Below are positions 26,707 to 39,586 of a stretch of DNA of 64,000 nucleotides, piece after piece (within the stretch, counting starts at the first letter, position 1; the number at the start of each line of letters is the position of its first letter). The stretch is from Pampus argenteus. Its lineage: Eukaryota; Chordata; Actinopteri; Scombriformes; Stromateidae. The notes below the pieces were generated by a model. That model saw only the letters and a list, made by a program, of their open reading frames with translations. It was not told where the DNA came from and ran no database searches. The position numbers were made by a program, and so were the translations under genes. The stretch covers positions 16,480,001-16,544,000 of the forward strand of contig CM072873.1 in NCBI GenBank assembly GCA_036937835.1, read 5' to 3'.

Positions 26707-29445
26707 AGAGAGCTGGACAATCAGGTGTAGAGGAGAGAGGGGGAATAACCTGCACCGGGCTTTTAACGCAGAGAGCAGAAATACATGTTTGAAAAGTCTG
26801 GCCAATCAGTTTGGGTTTTAGTGTATTCAGAGTTAAATGAGATGTTTACTCTTCTGCACCTTTGTACTTGTCTAAAACAGTGTAGGCACAGTTCGTTTCT
26901 ACTTTTCTCCCTTTTGTTTCGTGTTCTTTTTTTTTTTTTTTTTTCTTGTTGTTGTTGTTTTCCATGCTTGAGGACACTCTGTTTTAATTTTTAGGGAGAA
27001 GATGGAGAAGGCAAAATCCCAACATACTCCCAAGATAGGTTTTGACTTGAAAAGCTCAAATACTGTCCGTATATGTTGCATGTCTAACTGCAAGGACTTG
27101 ATAACGGAGGCAGGTCTGCGCTGCTTTGATAAATGGTTAGAGCTACACTGAGCTGAAGTAAAGCAAAGCCCTGCAAATTGTTCTCAAAGTGTCAACATTT
27201 CAGTGGTTGTTTTTGTTTTGGAAAAGCAGCGCTCTGTCCTGGGTCATCGTCATATGTAGAAATAGATGCCTTAAATTATAATCCAGTGGACACACACCTA
27301 CAAAATACCACTGTCTCTGTCTCGAGTCAGTCTGTGAGCAAAGCACTTTTAACCAATCTGTTTTAGGTTGCTATGAATATCAGTCTTTTTTTTGATGTTA
27401 ATCTATCTAGTTTTGCTCACCCTCCTAACAGTTTTAAACACAACAAGCTCTGGAGGGAACTGTTTTTGTTTTTTGCTATCCTTGTTATCCACGTGTAAAA
27501 TGTCTTTTTGTATGTCAGTCTTGTTAAAATGACCCCTCCCCCACAGTCTGAGTAGGAAGTAAGACGGACCAAAGGCAGCGAGAGATTTGATCCTTAAACC
27601 CCAGAAGAGTTTCTGAGCAGATTTCTATAAGGTTAATTTATACCTTTTATTTTTTCTTTCTTTCTTTTTTTTTTTTGAAGCGGTACTAAGGTTTATATAC
27701 AACGCTGACGATGAGCAACATCACTCTGTCTCAGTTGGCTGTTGTTTTTTTTTTCTTTGTTTGTTTGATTTTTGAGTTAATTGGTTTTCTTTTTCTTTTT
27801 CTTTCTAGAGGCATAGATCTTGTTACTGTGTAAGTTACAAACTTGTTTTATCGAGTGCTTATCTCAAGTTTGGAGAAAAATTAATGGCCTTTGTTATTGA
27901 TTTCAGTTTAGATTTGCTTTATTTTCTTTCTTTCTTTTTTTTGTTTTGGTTGTTTCACTTTGAACATAAACCATTAAATTTTATTTTGTTTTGCTGAAAG
28001 TTTTGTTTGGTTTGTTTCTTTTTTTATTTAGTTAGATTTGGTTTGAAGTTTTGTTTAATTTTTTTTTTTTTTTTCTTTTGTGACAGATCTGCAGTCCCGA
28101 TGATTTAAAACAAAAAAATATATATATATCTCCTCGGTCAAGCAGAAAGGGACTGTTGCATAAAGTATTTTCCTTTTTGAAGCTTTAAAGCGTCTCAGAC
28201 AGGTTTGTGTGTTTGAAAAGTTAACAATACTGGACCAATGTTAGTTGAAATAAGATTTTTTAACCTGAAAGCAGACACTTGAAGGAAAGGGATTGTTGAG
28301 CAAACATTTCATGAAGCAACATTTCTAACATGGCCGGGTAATTTTGAACCACTAACGACCAACATGGCTGACAAACTGAAGCTGTACGTTGGTACATTTG
28401 TCTTTTAGGTAGTTGTGATTTATTAATCTGGATTTTTTTGTGTTCATCTGGCTTTAGTAAATCAGTAAAAAATTCTTTCTTTTTTTTTTTCTTTTTTTTA
28501 ATACCCGTCTGAGGGCGATTTACATCTGGCTTGAATCTAGTTCGTAGAGTCTTGAGTGTAGTTATGCATAGTGAAGCTAGATTTGTTCCTCATCAGCAGT
28601 GTTTGATATCTCAACATTGCAAATACCGTTGATGCTTGTGGATCAAAGGACACTGAAACACTAATTTCTATCGGAATCCTCCATTTTTAGAAAAGTTTAT
28701 TAGCATATCACATCTTATTGTTGTCTATAGTGATGAATTTGGTACGATCGTCTTGTTCTTTAAGGTGGGTCATCGATACTGTAACTGTTGGTCATAGAGC
28801 TGCAGGTAGCAAATGAGTCTTAGGAACAGTATCTGCTTGCACACATTAGGATTCCCTTTTTGAAAACTGATCATTTTCCAGCAATAATTTCTCTCATGCT
28901 TTCATTAAATGCTTATTTCATCAGAGGTGTAACCTCTTAAAGGAGTATTTCCCATTACAAGCTTCAGGTTTTGGTCTTAAAAGTATTTCCATGTTATTTT
29001 TGTGTCACAGTCCTTAACTTTGTGCAATATTTTGTGACTTGCTCAAAGCAGGTAAGAGAATTTCTTGTAGTATTGGATTGTCATAATTCTTTTTATATAT
29101 ATATATATAATTTCTTTTTTTCTACTGACATTAAATGTTTCTGCTTAGTTTTTTTGTTTTTTTTTGTTCAGCAGACCAGTTGCATGAAACATGCGAGTGA
29201 ATTTGTTTAGGGGCTGTCAGAATAAACTTGCTTTCTGCCTTAATTTATAAGTGGAAATGGTCGCGAGGAGATCAGCGGAGGCACAAATATTTATTTGATA
29301 ATGTATGCGGTCATATTTGTTACCTATTGGAGTGTTTTTAATGGATTATTGGTTTTTGTTTTTCTTGGTTTTGAACAGACACTAAGTTGAAGTCCATTAA
29401 ATGTCTTCTAACATTGGATCATTTCAATAAAAACATGGTGACTTT
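26707..29445 (+). other. elavl1 long T-rich 3'UTR
   Basis: About 2.7 kb with repeated T runs (for example 26929-26943, 27666-27677, 28059-28073, 28481-28498) and many TTTG/TTTA tracts, the kind of U-rich sequence ELAV proteins bind. AATAAA at 29426-29431 (AATAAAAACATGG) is the likely distal poly(A) signal. No coding frame is credible. Confidence 0.65.
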
Positions 29446-31510
29446 TCGAAGTTAAAAGAATGAAAATGTCTCTTCAGAAGCTTCTTGTGGATTTAACGTG
29501 TTTTAGGTTGTTTTTTTTTGTTTTTTTTTCTTGACAAAAAGCTGAACGTGCGTGAACAGTTCGACTTTTATTTTTAGTATTTAGCATCATTGTGAGGTTT
29601 TCTTTTATTCATCAAGACATAAGTATGGAGTGAAGAAACAACAAATAATGGATTTAGAAGCTTTGGTGTTGTGTTTACTGGAAGATGGATCAATTATCAG
29701 ACACTCACATTATATAGACTCAGTTATTACCTTTTGAAACTAGATGCTGAGACATTTTGGCCACTTCCAGCGGCACAGTGGTGGAAAATAAAGTTTGGTT
29801 ACTCATTTATTTCCATTTCATGTTACTTTATACTATTACTACACTATGTTTTAGAAGTAGCCCACCTCATTTAACAGTTATAGGTACTGCTTACTTTACA
29901 TATATAGATGTTATATAAATACAATGCAATGTTAAAGACACAATCAGTGTTTCCAGGCCGTTTTCAGCTTGTGACCTTTCACATAAAGCAGTAGCTCGGA
30001 ACAATATGTGTCTGATATGTTTTTCCCCACAAAAAAGGGTAATTATCTCTGTAAAATACTTGCCATGTCATCTACTCCTCCCTCCTTAAAATGACTATGA
30101 ATTTGCACATATATTTTGTTTTAGCAAGATGTCTCCTTCACTGTAAAGTCCATTTTTTAGAGTATGTGAACTGGAGGCTTCAAGTTAACACATCACACTT
30201 GTGTAAGTTGAATATTGGACCAGGATTGGCTTTTAAACTAGTTGTGATGTCACAGATCACTGGTAGGTCCACCCCTTAAAATCGTGAATGAGCACAGAGA
30301 AACTTTAAAAAAAAAAACAGCCATCTAGTGTCAATCTCTCTATGTCGTCATTCTGCACACTGAAGCTCAAACATACGACTGTAGCAACAAGAAGAAAAAC
30401 ATGTTTGAGTGGAGATTAGTGGTGTTTTCCCACAAACTCAGCAAAAGTACCCCTAAGGGTAGTGAAGTCGAGTCAGTTTTCATTGGAAAAATGGAAGAAA
30501 TATTAGGAAAGAATGAAAGAAAGATATTAAGAAACAGAGAAGGGATGTTCAGAGAACCCGGTGTTTGTTTGTTGATGCAGCGAAATCATTTGTTATTGTA
30601 TTTATATTTGAATAAAAGTGGAAATAGATGTAACAAGCCTGTTTTTGTTTTTTATTACGCTTTTTATTTTTTGGGATATTAAAAGTGTCAAAGTAAGACT
30701 GATCGAAAGCATATCAGACCCTAATGAAGTTCTAAAAAACTTTCGCTGAATTAGCTCTCAAATAAAACCACACGTCAACACGACTTTTTGTGTGTAGCAA
30801 GTTTTAATTAGAAAACGTGAACACAAAAATTTAATAAATGCAGGTATAAAAACACAACACAAAACACATGTGACTGCTGTGGGCTAGGATAATGTAAATC
30901 ATTTTTGTTATTGTTGCTTTAATAACTTTCCCTAAATAGCTTGTCTAACATAGATAAAGGTTCATTTCAAAACATTTTAAATGGCTCCTTGTCTATCAGT
31001 TTATGTTAACTTTCAAGTCTTTCAAGCTCTCAGCATTAATTGTAAGAACTGAGATCATGTTAAGGCAACTCGAAACGTTTGACTGGAGTCTAAACCTGCA
31101 AACGAACGTCATTAGGACGAAGTGAAGTGACTGATAAACACTAATTGCAACTCATTAACGTGGCTGCATTATCGTGACAATAATGAGCGAGTGTCTGTAG
31201 GTTACATGTTAAACTTAACGTATTTCCCCACAGCTCCTGTCCTCCAGTCAAAAAAATTGAATAGAGACATACAATATATATATATATCAATTAATGGAGG
31301 TTTCTGTTTGGGCATGGCACAGACACATTTAAGCCGCTAAACCCTGACACCACTCATTTAGGTCTCTCATTAACAGAATTTGAAACCAAACTGGATTTTT
31401 AGGGCCTCAGATTGGCCCCTTGGATCCTGAGAGGTGACTCTGCGTGCTGTAAAAAGGCAGTTTCCCTGACTGTCCACCCTGTACTAACCCTAACCCTAAC
31501 CCAAACTGTC
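29446..31510. other. Convergent intergenic region elavl1 / slc1a7
   Basis: Space between the ends of two genes running towards each other. It includes the slc1a7 3'UTR (minus strand). Small open frames here show no known features. No RNA gene or mobile element recognised. Confidence 0.45.
31484..31502 (-). repeat. Interstitial telomere-type repeat in slc1a7 3'UTR
   Basis: CTAACCCTAACCCTAACCC on the plus strand. In the slc1a7 mRNA this is GGGTTA repeats starting only 8 bases after the stop codon, with further GGG runs downstream, so a G-quadruplex is possible. Confidence 0.85.
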
Positions 31511-34500
31511 TCAGACTTGGCAGAGGTTGTAGCAGGCCACAGGTCTCTCCAGGACGTTGTCCCCATCCACCTCAAACACGTAATCGCCGCGGTGTGCCAT
31601 CAGAGGAGCATCAGACATTGCCACACTCTGATTGCCAAAAGAGATTACTGTGTCTCTCTGTAGGGGAGAAGCAAGGAATTTGCCTTGATATTGTGGTAAT
31701 GATCAAAATATATAAAGTAAACCAAAAAAAAACAAGTAAGCCAAAAAATTACTTGGTCATAAATGATATAAAATGAAAAGAATGAAAAAACTGAACAATC
31801 TGATCTGAACAAATAGAAATCGTCCTCCTTACCCGTTGGGGGCCACCTCCGTTACTGGCAGCAGTAGCGGTGTTGGCGGCTGTAGCAGCAGCCTTCTCAA
31901 AGTCCTTCTTGCATACATGAGCCATAATCCCTGCAGCTAAGGCATCACCAAGAACGTTGATCATCGTCCTGAAGCGATCACTAAGAATGAGATAAAAAAA
32001 AAAAATTCACACATTGCCCGATTGGCCCCTAAATGAACCACTAATGCTCCATATATGTAATGTATTTTAGTGGTACTCACAGGACCCAATCAATGGCCAC
32101 AATTAGGGAGATGTCAGCAGGCGGTAACCCCACAGAGGTCAGGACAATCACCATGGTAACCAGACCTGCTTGAGGTATTCCAGCTGCCCCGATGCTGGCT
32201 GCTGTTGCAGTTATACTGATGAGAAAAGAGCCGGGATGTTAGTGATGTAAAGTACAGTACATCAAACACACCATCAAGAAGAGACCAAGTTTATTCTCAC
32301 CTAATAGTGACCAGCTGACCAAAGTCCAAGTCATACTCATTGACCTGAGCGATAAAGATGGCTGCCACCGCCTCATACAAAGCTGTACCGTCCATGTTAA
32401 TGGTCGCTCCCACTGGCAGCACGAAGCGAGCGATCTGCCGGTCCACTCCACAGTTCTCCAACAGACACTTCATGGTGATTGGCAAAGTGGCTGAGCTGCA
32501 GAGAAAGAGGACAAAGGATACGGATGGAGATCAGGATCGCTATTCAATACCTTTTAGTGCTCAACGGGATCAATTAAAACATAAAAGTACATATTTCTAA
32601 GCAGACTTAAAAAAAAATTTCCTTTTCTCTTACCTTGATGAGGTGGCCAAAGCAATGACAAGAGCCTGCAGCAGCCCTCTGATGTAAGTGAAGGGGTTTT
32701 TACGAGTGAAGAAGAAGTAGAAGAATGGCAGCAGGATGAGGCCGTGCACAAACAGACCAGACAAGACCGTGATGAAGTACATGCCCAGCTTTTCTCCAAG
32801 GTGGGCCGGGTCGTGCATATCCAGGATCTTCCCTGCCACCAGGAACACAATGCCGAAGGGGAAGTACCTGCAGAGGAGAGGAGAGGAGAGGAGAGGAGAG
32901 GAGAGGAGAGGAGAGGAGAGGAGAGGAGAGGGGAGAGGAGAGGAGAGGAGAGGAGAGGAGAGGAGAGGAGAGGAGAGGAGAGGAGAGGAGAGGAGAGGAG
33001 AGGAGAGGAGAGGAGAGGAGAGGAGAGGAGAGGAGAGGCTCATAAATTCACGTTTTTCCCAGCTCGGTGTGGGAGAACTCCACTGACACTGACAGAGAGA
33101 GAGAGAGAGAGTGCAACCTTACCACATAGCTGCATTAATGATCTTCATGACACACTCATTGATACACTGGCACACGTTGACCAGCGGTGCTCCACGTTCT
33201 CCCATCTTCCCCAGCAGCAGACCTGAGAACATACAGTATGTTCACATAGTTTTAGATAGTTATGATAGCGTATACTTACTGGTAACATAAAGGGTTTATT
33301 AGTTGTAACTAATGACTTTATTTAGTCAGTGGTTAATAAATCACTTACATAATTCTCTGTATATCAGTTATAGGCAATTCATGAGAACAATTATTTCTAT
33401 TATAACAAGTAATTAAGTACATTTACTCCAGTATTGTACAGTGATGTAAACACATTTTGCTGATAAAATGTCACTTTTATTGAAGTAAAACTTTGAATGC
33501 AGAATGATTGCAATGATTACATATTTTCCATGGTATCGGTGTCACTATCACTATCACTGTGTGATTGTCTCACCCATGGTGGCTGAGAAAATGACAATCC
33601 CCAGTACGTTCATGCCCTTGCTGGTACTGGGGACAATCTTGTATTTGATGTCGGGTGCAGGGGTGATCTCCAGGAAGACTGGGTGGCCCAGCTGAGGGTT
33701 GTGGTAGTCGGGCATAACGTATACGTAGTTGGCCTGCGACTCTTTTATATTGGAGTTCTGCACAATAGGCACCAGGTCTGTTCGATACTGGAGTGGGACA
33801 AGAGAAGAGGGTAAATATGAGAATATTAAACATTGATATATTATGAGTTTACTTATTTTGTCCACTCACCTGCTGAAAAGTTGCTTCAATTAGATTTGAG
33901 GGGATCATGTTCCTGTAAAAGACAGCATACAAAATATATTATATTATATTATAATATATTATTGACATACACAATTCAGGCTTTTTTGTATCGTGCATTT
34001 TTGTATTGTGCATGCCTCATTTTCCACACATTTTCCACAAATCTTCTTGTATATTTTATATTTTTGATATTTTAATTTAGTTTTTTTTTTTTTTTTACCA
34101 ATAGCCTGACTCTTGTGCCTATATGGACCAATATTCAGAGTTATACATATTTTACATTTTCACACAACACAGGAAGCAAAACGAGGCCTTCACATGTTCT
34201 CAAGGTGAAAGGTGGACGGACACAGCAGAGCATCGGGTACTGGGGCCGTATTTATACACTGAAGTGTACGTCAATGACACTGAACCCAGGCTTCGAACCT
34301 GCCAAATACGTAAGAGGGCTGACATGTACACCTGACCTTGGGTTTACAGCAGCGGATACACACCCACCACTGCTCTCTTAAATAATCAGACTTAAGAAGA
34401 GGGTATTAGTGGATCTCTGACATGAAACAACCTGCGGTAAGCCAGCGCGCACGCACACACACACACACCAGACTGCCGGCTATATCTTACAGAGCATAAC

Positions 34501-37047
34501 ATTGCACAAGGACCTTCTAAGAAAGTGCAGGATTAACAGATCTTAATTAAGTGACTCCCTATTCTTAGCCAACCTGTGGGGAGTGACGCTGCAACTATTG
34601 TTCAAGCAGATTCCACTTCTTCTTTTCTGGTGAGAATTTAATGCTGAAATGCTTCCACTGCTGATATAAATATGTCTATATCAGATATAGATTCAGCTTT
34701 AGTTGAATTTTCGCTCCTATGTTATAAAATGATTAAAAAATGTATTGTCGTTTGTCGTTCTTGAAGTTCTCATTCAGGAGGTTCTGCTCGCGGAGGATTT
34801 CATGATTTCTGGCCAAACAGTGCTTCGTTGTGGAAGCTATTATGTCAGCTCCCAAGATCAAACTGATCCCTTAAGAGTTTGTGATTATGGAGCTTCCTGT
34901 TCCTGAGGAGATTCATGAGGTCTAAACTGGATCTGTACTGGATTTAATTGGTCTATACTGGTTTCCCTCAGGAGTTAAAGGGTGTTACACAGCAAATCCT
35001 CATTGTGGAAAACAACACTAATAAAATAGAGTGTGGGGGTGGGGTGGGGTGAGGTGAGGGGGAATTCGTATTAAAGTGAAGATGGGAAATACACATTTCA
35101 TAAGTATGAGTTGAAATTATACAATTGTTTACAGAAAGATTGGAGGTTTTATTTTTGCTACTCCATTATTCATCTCTTCACATTTATCTTGTGACCCTTT
35201 GGAAGGAGCTCGAAGGAGTAGTTGTATCTGTGAATGTTTACCTGATGAGGTCCAGCAGAGCATCAGCGGAGGTCATAACAGGCCCTGAACTCGCATGGTG
35301 GCCTTCCTTCTCTGAGCCCGTCCCCGGGTGAATGATGAGCACCAGCACAATGCCGACGATGACAGCGATGAAGGTCGTCCACAGGTAGTAGGTGACGGTC
35401 AGGACTCCCAGCCGACCGCTAGCTTTCGTGTCCATGGCTGACAGGCCAGACATGAGACTGGATTGGAAAACATGATTAATACTAGTTACTGGTTAGAACT
35501 GCAAACCGGGAAACAATGCGATCTATGAGAACTAAACGTTTAGTTTAGCAATCAGCTGCCTTGAATGTTACATGAAATCGGTGCGTTTCTGTTTTGACTT
35601 CAAGTGCCTGTAAAGTCATGCAAGTACAAACATTTCAATCACCATGTGTATAATTAATACAAGGTAAGTGAATAAAATCAATGTCTCTAACGCCAGAGTG
35701 TATATAAGTTGAGAAGAGTGATTCATTCATAGTCTTTGTCTGACCAGGGCAAGGCAGAATGTGATGTGTTGTTTGCAGTTGTTTTTTCACCTGTGGCTCA
35801 ATCCAGGTGTGGATTTTTCTTACCTGGAGGTGATGAGGGGCAAAATCAACATCTTCAACATCCTCATCAGCAGTTCTCCAGGGAAGGAGAAGTAGATCTT
35901 TGCCTGTGTGAGAGAGAAACATAAATAAATCAAACCCCTTCTTGATTTTTGAATAAAACTGTATCCAGTTGGAATTAGGGTCAACTTATTTTGCCTTGTT
36001 ACTCTGGTAGCACATAATATGGGTACAACACACACAATGTGGTAAATTAAAAAAAGTGGAACATTTTCTAATTTTAGTATAAGATCTTTAAACTGCTACA
36101 TTTTTCTTGACCTTAAAATTGACTGTTTTAACTTAGTCGTTGCTCAAATCTGTTATGGTGGAGGTCATGTAGTTTGCCATTTTTCTTTCACAGATTCTTT
36201 GAGGATACTGTGTGTTTTATGGGACGCTCTCAGCACACACGATTACATTACTGTATACACTGGACAAAATCATTGATGCAACCACGGCCAAAACACATGA
36301 GCTACTTGGTCCATTTAGAGCATCTTACATCTTCAAACAGACATTTAAACGTCTCTCAATTATATGTTGAAATCTGGACAAAGAAACTGATGAGAGAAAT
36401 TGATCATGGCAACATACAAATCCCATTTAAAAATAAAACATACATTTTACACCTGCAGTAGTATATTATCGGCCGTCTATTTACACATCCAGCAGGTACA
36501 ATCATTCATCTGGAGGCCAGATGGAAAATATAAGTTAAATGCTTCATTTTCTTCACTAGCGAGCCGCTAACTTTGTCTGTCTGCCAGGCAGGTAGTGTAC
36601 CGACCTTTTCGCTGTAAACAGCTACATGCTATGGCCAAAAAAGATGCTATGAAAGCTGTGAGAGTGAACCAAAACAATAAAGCTGTGGGCTGTAAAACCA
36701 AAACAATGAGTTTAGCGTCTCAGAGCTCCTTTAACACATCTGGTTCCTCGTTATACCTCGTTTCCACCTCTATCAAATTCCACTCTCACTGTTGCAAAGA
36801 GTGTTGCTCTTGGACACAGTGTTAAAAATTCCCACTAAATTATGTTTAATTTCCATCCATCCATCCATCCATCCATCAATACCTGTGTAGACAGGTTGAG
36901 CGACCTGAGGAGAAATCCAAGCACACAGCCTGTCACTACAGCAAATACAGAGAGTGTCAGCAGGCCATTCCTCTTGCAGTAGTCCTTCACGTACACCCTG
37001 ATTTTCAACGACACCATGCTCTGCAGAGTACTTTTCAACCTCTCCAT
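31511..37047 (-). CDS. slc1a7: Excitatory amino acid transporter 5 (EAAT5)
   Basis: Sodium-coupled glutamate transporter with a large chloride conductance, known mainly from retina. Eleven coding exons on the minus strand: 36883-37047, 35824-35903, 35242-35457, 33870-33912, 33574-33787, 33123-33222, 32634-32867, 32301-32495, 32081-32215, 31833-31980 and 31511-31657. Start is ATG at 37017 ([18 protein letters not shown], same length as the human N-terminus; 548 residues) or ATG at 37047, adding ten. Landmarks: [46 protein letters not shown], the serine-rich [14 protein letters not shown] loop, [36 protein letters not shown], and [20 protein letters not shown]. The last ([14 protein letters not shown]) is typical of EAAT5 rather than EAAT1-4. 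The C-terminus ends CYNLCQV. Two splice sites abut microsatellites (see findings). Confidence 0.95.
32873..33038. repeat. (GGAGA)n pentanucleotide repeat
   Basis: About 33 units with one GGGGA/AGAGG interruption near 32930. On the gene strand it is (TCTCC)n and ends about 6 bases before the acceptor of slc1a7 exon 7 at 32868-32869, acting as the polypyrimidine tract. Confidence 0.95.
33913..35241 (-). other. slc1a7 intron 3
   Basis: Largest internal intron, with a T/A run near 34080-34097 and a short AC run near 34452-34468. No nested gene recognised. Confidence 0.5.
36852..36877. repeat. (CCAT)n microsatellite beside slc1a7 exon 1 donor
   Basis: About six CCAT units; on the gene strand (ATGG)n begins a few bases after the GT donor of exon 1 (36881-36882). 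Confidence 0.9.
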
Positions 37048-38592
37048 CTTGGTTCTGATCCCAGAAGTCCCCCCCCCCCAACCGTCCCCCTTGAGTGACT
37101 ACAGATATCCGAATCTCCTGGAGAGCGAGGTGGATCACTATGTACTCCACAAGATCAGAGGCGGACGACAGCCAGTGAACCTGACGATATGTTGGTCTGG
37201 TCTCGCAGTGAGTGAGAAGCTCATCCAGTCTGAGAGAGGAAGTGTTGACTAACTGATTCCTAGTACAGTGTTCCCTAAAAGGATTATCCCTCTCCCATGC
37301 TAACAGAGCCTCCTTCCCCGCCACTCAGGCTTAAGGACCTAAGTAAGACAAGACAACAGCACTGATTCCATTCATAGCTCATTATGAGTTATTACTACCT
37401 GCCTCCAAGTCCGTCCATTCATAATACAGGAGCTTTGACCTCTGTGAGCTCTCATCAGGACAAAGTCATAAGCACCACCAACTTTTACTAACATGTAGTG
37501 TTAGTTCTTACTCACAAGACAAACGTTGTTTTTTTTAAAATAAATTCTGATTAAGAAATAATCTAAGCAAGATGAATGTTGTTGCATTGAATAATCGACA
37601 AGGGACATCTAGCCATAGTATGTTGGACCAGTCTGTTGTGGCAAGAGCAATATTCTTCACTGCTATCTGCTGGGGCATCAGCATCAATGCCAGAGACACT
37701 AACAATCTATCTACTTAAGATCTAAGTAAGTGGAGTTGCACTGCACAGGGAGGATTATGAGAGGCTAAAGGTAAGACACCAGCATCAGTCCTCAGTGTCC
37801 GGGACATGCCCTGACACTTTGTTGTCCTTTTGATCTTACCATGACGTTAGGCTCTATGGTCTGTACAGAGGTCAGAAAGTGAATTGACAGGCCTCAAGGA
37901 CGAGCTGGCAAATAAAAAGACGTTATTTAGCTGAAAAGCAGCAGTGACTGAACTTGAAGGCGTCGGTGGGAATTTAAACCCGTCACGTTGTTGGGAAGAA
38001 TATGTTTGCTCTCCGCTCAAGATGAGAAAGATACTATCGCAGCCATGTCAACATGATGTATACTATATTATGTATACACTATGTATTTATGTATGGTAGT
38101 AGATAATAAGGAATTAAAGCTTTTTTTTTTTTTTAGAAAAAGTAGAATATCAGCTACAGCTGCAGAAAACATGGCATGCCATCGTTTTCAGCTGTCTATG
38201 GTTGTGTGATGTTTGCATGCTTGTTATTTCTGTAGTCTACCTACGTCACTGTGCTGACCTGGGAACAGATCCAAACTTGACTCTCTCCTGCCCGACAATG
38301 TCTGCCTACGTCACCTGTAACCAATCCAATAACATATAATCCTTGTCGTGAACAATGCATACAGCACAGCATACGGTACAAAAGGGGACACACACACACA
38401 CATACACACGTGCTTAGAAACATGTGTCCTTACTTTTCTTTGTGAGTTTGGTTTCTGACAAATATTAATTTCCTAAAACCTACAATTTCTGAGAATTTAG
38501 CCACTAGATTAACTATCACCCAAATTTAAAATTAACCCAAAATATGAAACTAATTCTGATTGCTTAACACAACACCAGAGCTATAACCTAAA

Positions 38593-38636
<44 letters not shown>

Positions 38637-38990
38637 TTACAGTTTTTAAGGATATGGTTCACAATTTTTCCAGTCTGTTTTAAAATAATAGTCAAGATAA
38701 ACATTGAAACAGGGTTTCCTCCTACCAATCATTAAATGATCTATTTTAAATGTTGTTGTAATGTGATGGAGGTGAAAAAAAATCTCAATTGTATCTCAAT
38801 TAAAACGTATTCTGAATCGAATATGATGCCTTTAAGACAGACATGAAAAATTGCGAACTGATCCTTTAACCATTTTTAAAAAACATTTTTAAAATGTTAT
38901 CAACATGAATACAAATGTCCCAAATCAGAATCGGATCATTTAGCCATAATTCCTCCACACAAAAAAAAAACCCTTTTCAAATCCTAATAT
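37048..38990. other. slc1a7 upstream / intergenic
   Basis: Holds the presumed slc1a7 promoter and 5'UTR, a C run at about 37068-37077, and (AC)n runs near 38391-38408 and 38594-38634. The open frame over 36773-37324 is in a different frame from exon 1 and is a shadow. No other gene seen. Confidence 0.45.
38594..38634. repeat. (AC)n microsatellite
   Basis: About 20 AC units. Confidence 0.92.
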
Positions 38991-39016
38991 GACTTTGTGC
39001 TCATTAACAGATGTGT

Positions 39017-39031
39017 GGCGCCCCCTGCTGG
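39017..39031 (-). promoter_or_regulatory. CTCF-like motif, reverse
   Basis: On the minus strand CCAGCAGGGGGCGCC, essentially a perfect CTCF core. It is the first sequence of the right IgL block and points left, opposite to the motifs of the left block. Confidence 0.5.
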
Positions 39032-39558
39032 CAAAATGGATGAACTCAGTACATTTGCTTGATTTTTAATTCTTTCATTGTTTTCATGATATTTTAAGGA
39101 AGCAGCAGAACAGCTGGGATGTAAACCATCTTACCTCCATGTATTTAGTTCATGTTGGTCTTTGTAGTTTGATGGAAATTCATGACATGAAGAGATTAAA
39201 TCTTCTACTGATATCACTAATTGAGAAGAATTTTTAAAAAAGGCATACATAATCTGCAAATATGTATTTACTACTACTTGTTGATTCATGGTAATAGATA
39301 GACAAGTTAAATCAACAATTTTCCAGAAAATTCATTAAATGTTTTATAATTTAATTTCTACACTGGTGAGGAAGAACTCACTTCAGTCAGTATGAAATAT
39401 ATTATTTGACAATATATTAATGAGAATCAGTTTTGTGTGCTTGGTGAGGTTACTGTCAGCTCTGTGTTCAGTGGTTTGTGTCAGAGTCTCTTCCTCTTCA
39501 GCAGCTGCAGTCGGTTCCTGCTGTAACAGCTCAGTGTCTCTGCAGTCTGACTGAGGGA
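39032..39558. other. IgL spacer, V-B4 downstream side
   Basis: Shortened copy of the inter-unit spacer followed by the V-B 3' flank. Parts match 15180-15480 in inverted orientation. Confidence 0.6.
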
Positions 39559-39586
39559 GGTTTTTGTACGACTACAAATCACTGTG
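39559..39586 (-). promoter_or_regulatory. 12-RSS of V-B4
   Basis: On the minus strand: CACAGTG (39580-39586), 12-base spacer, ACAAAAACC (39559-39567). Confidence 0.93.

Noticed and set aside
30401..30682. 93-residue frame between elavl1 and slc1a7
   Set aside because: No recognisable motif, no splice partners, AT-rich context.
32736..33226. Glu/Arg-rich frames over 32.7-33.2 kb
   Set aside because: Translations of the GGAGA repeat and the antisense of slc1a7 exon 7.
36773..37324. 183-residue minus-strand frame over slc1a7 exon 1
   Set aside because: Different frame from the EAAT5 N-terminus and without recognisable features.
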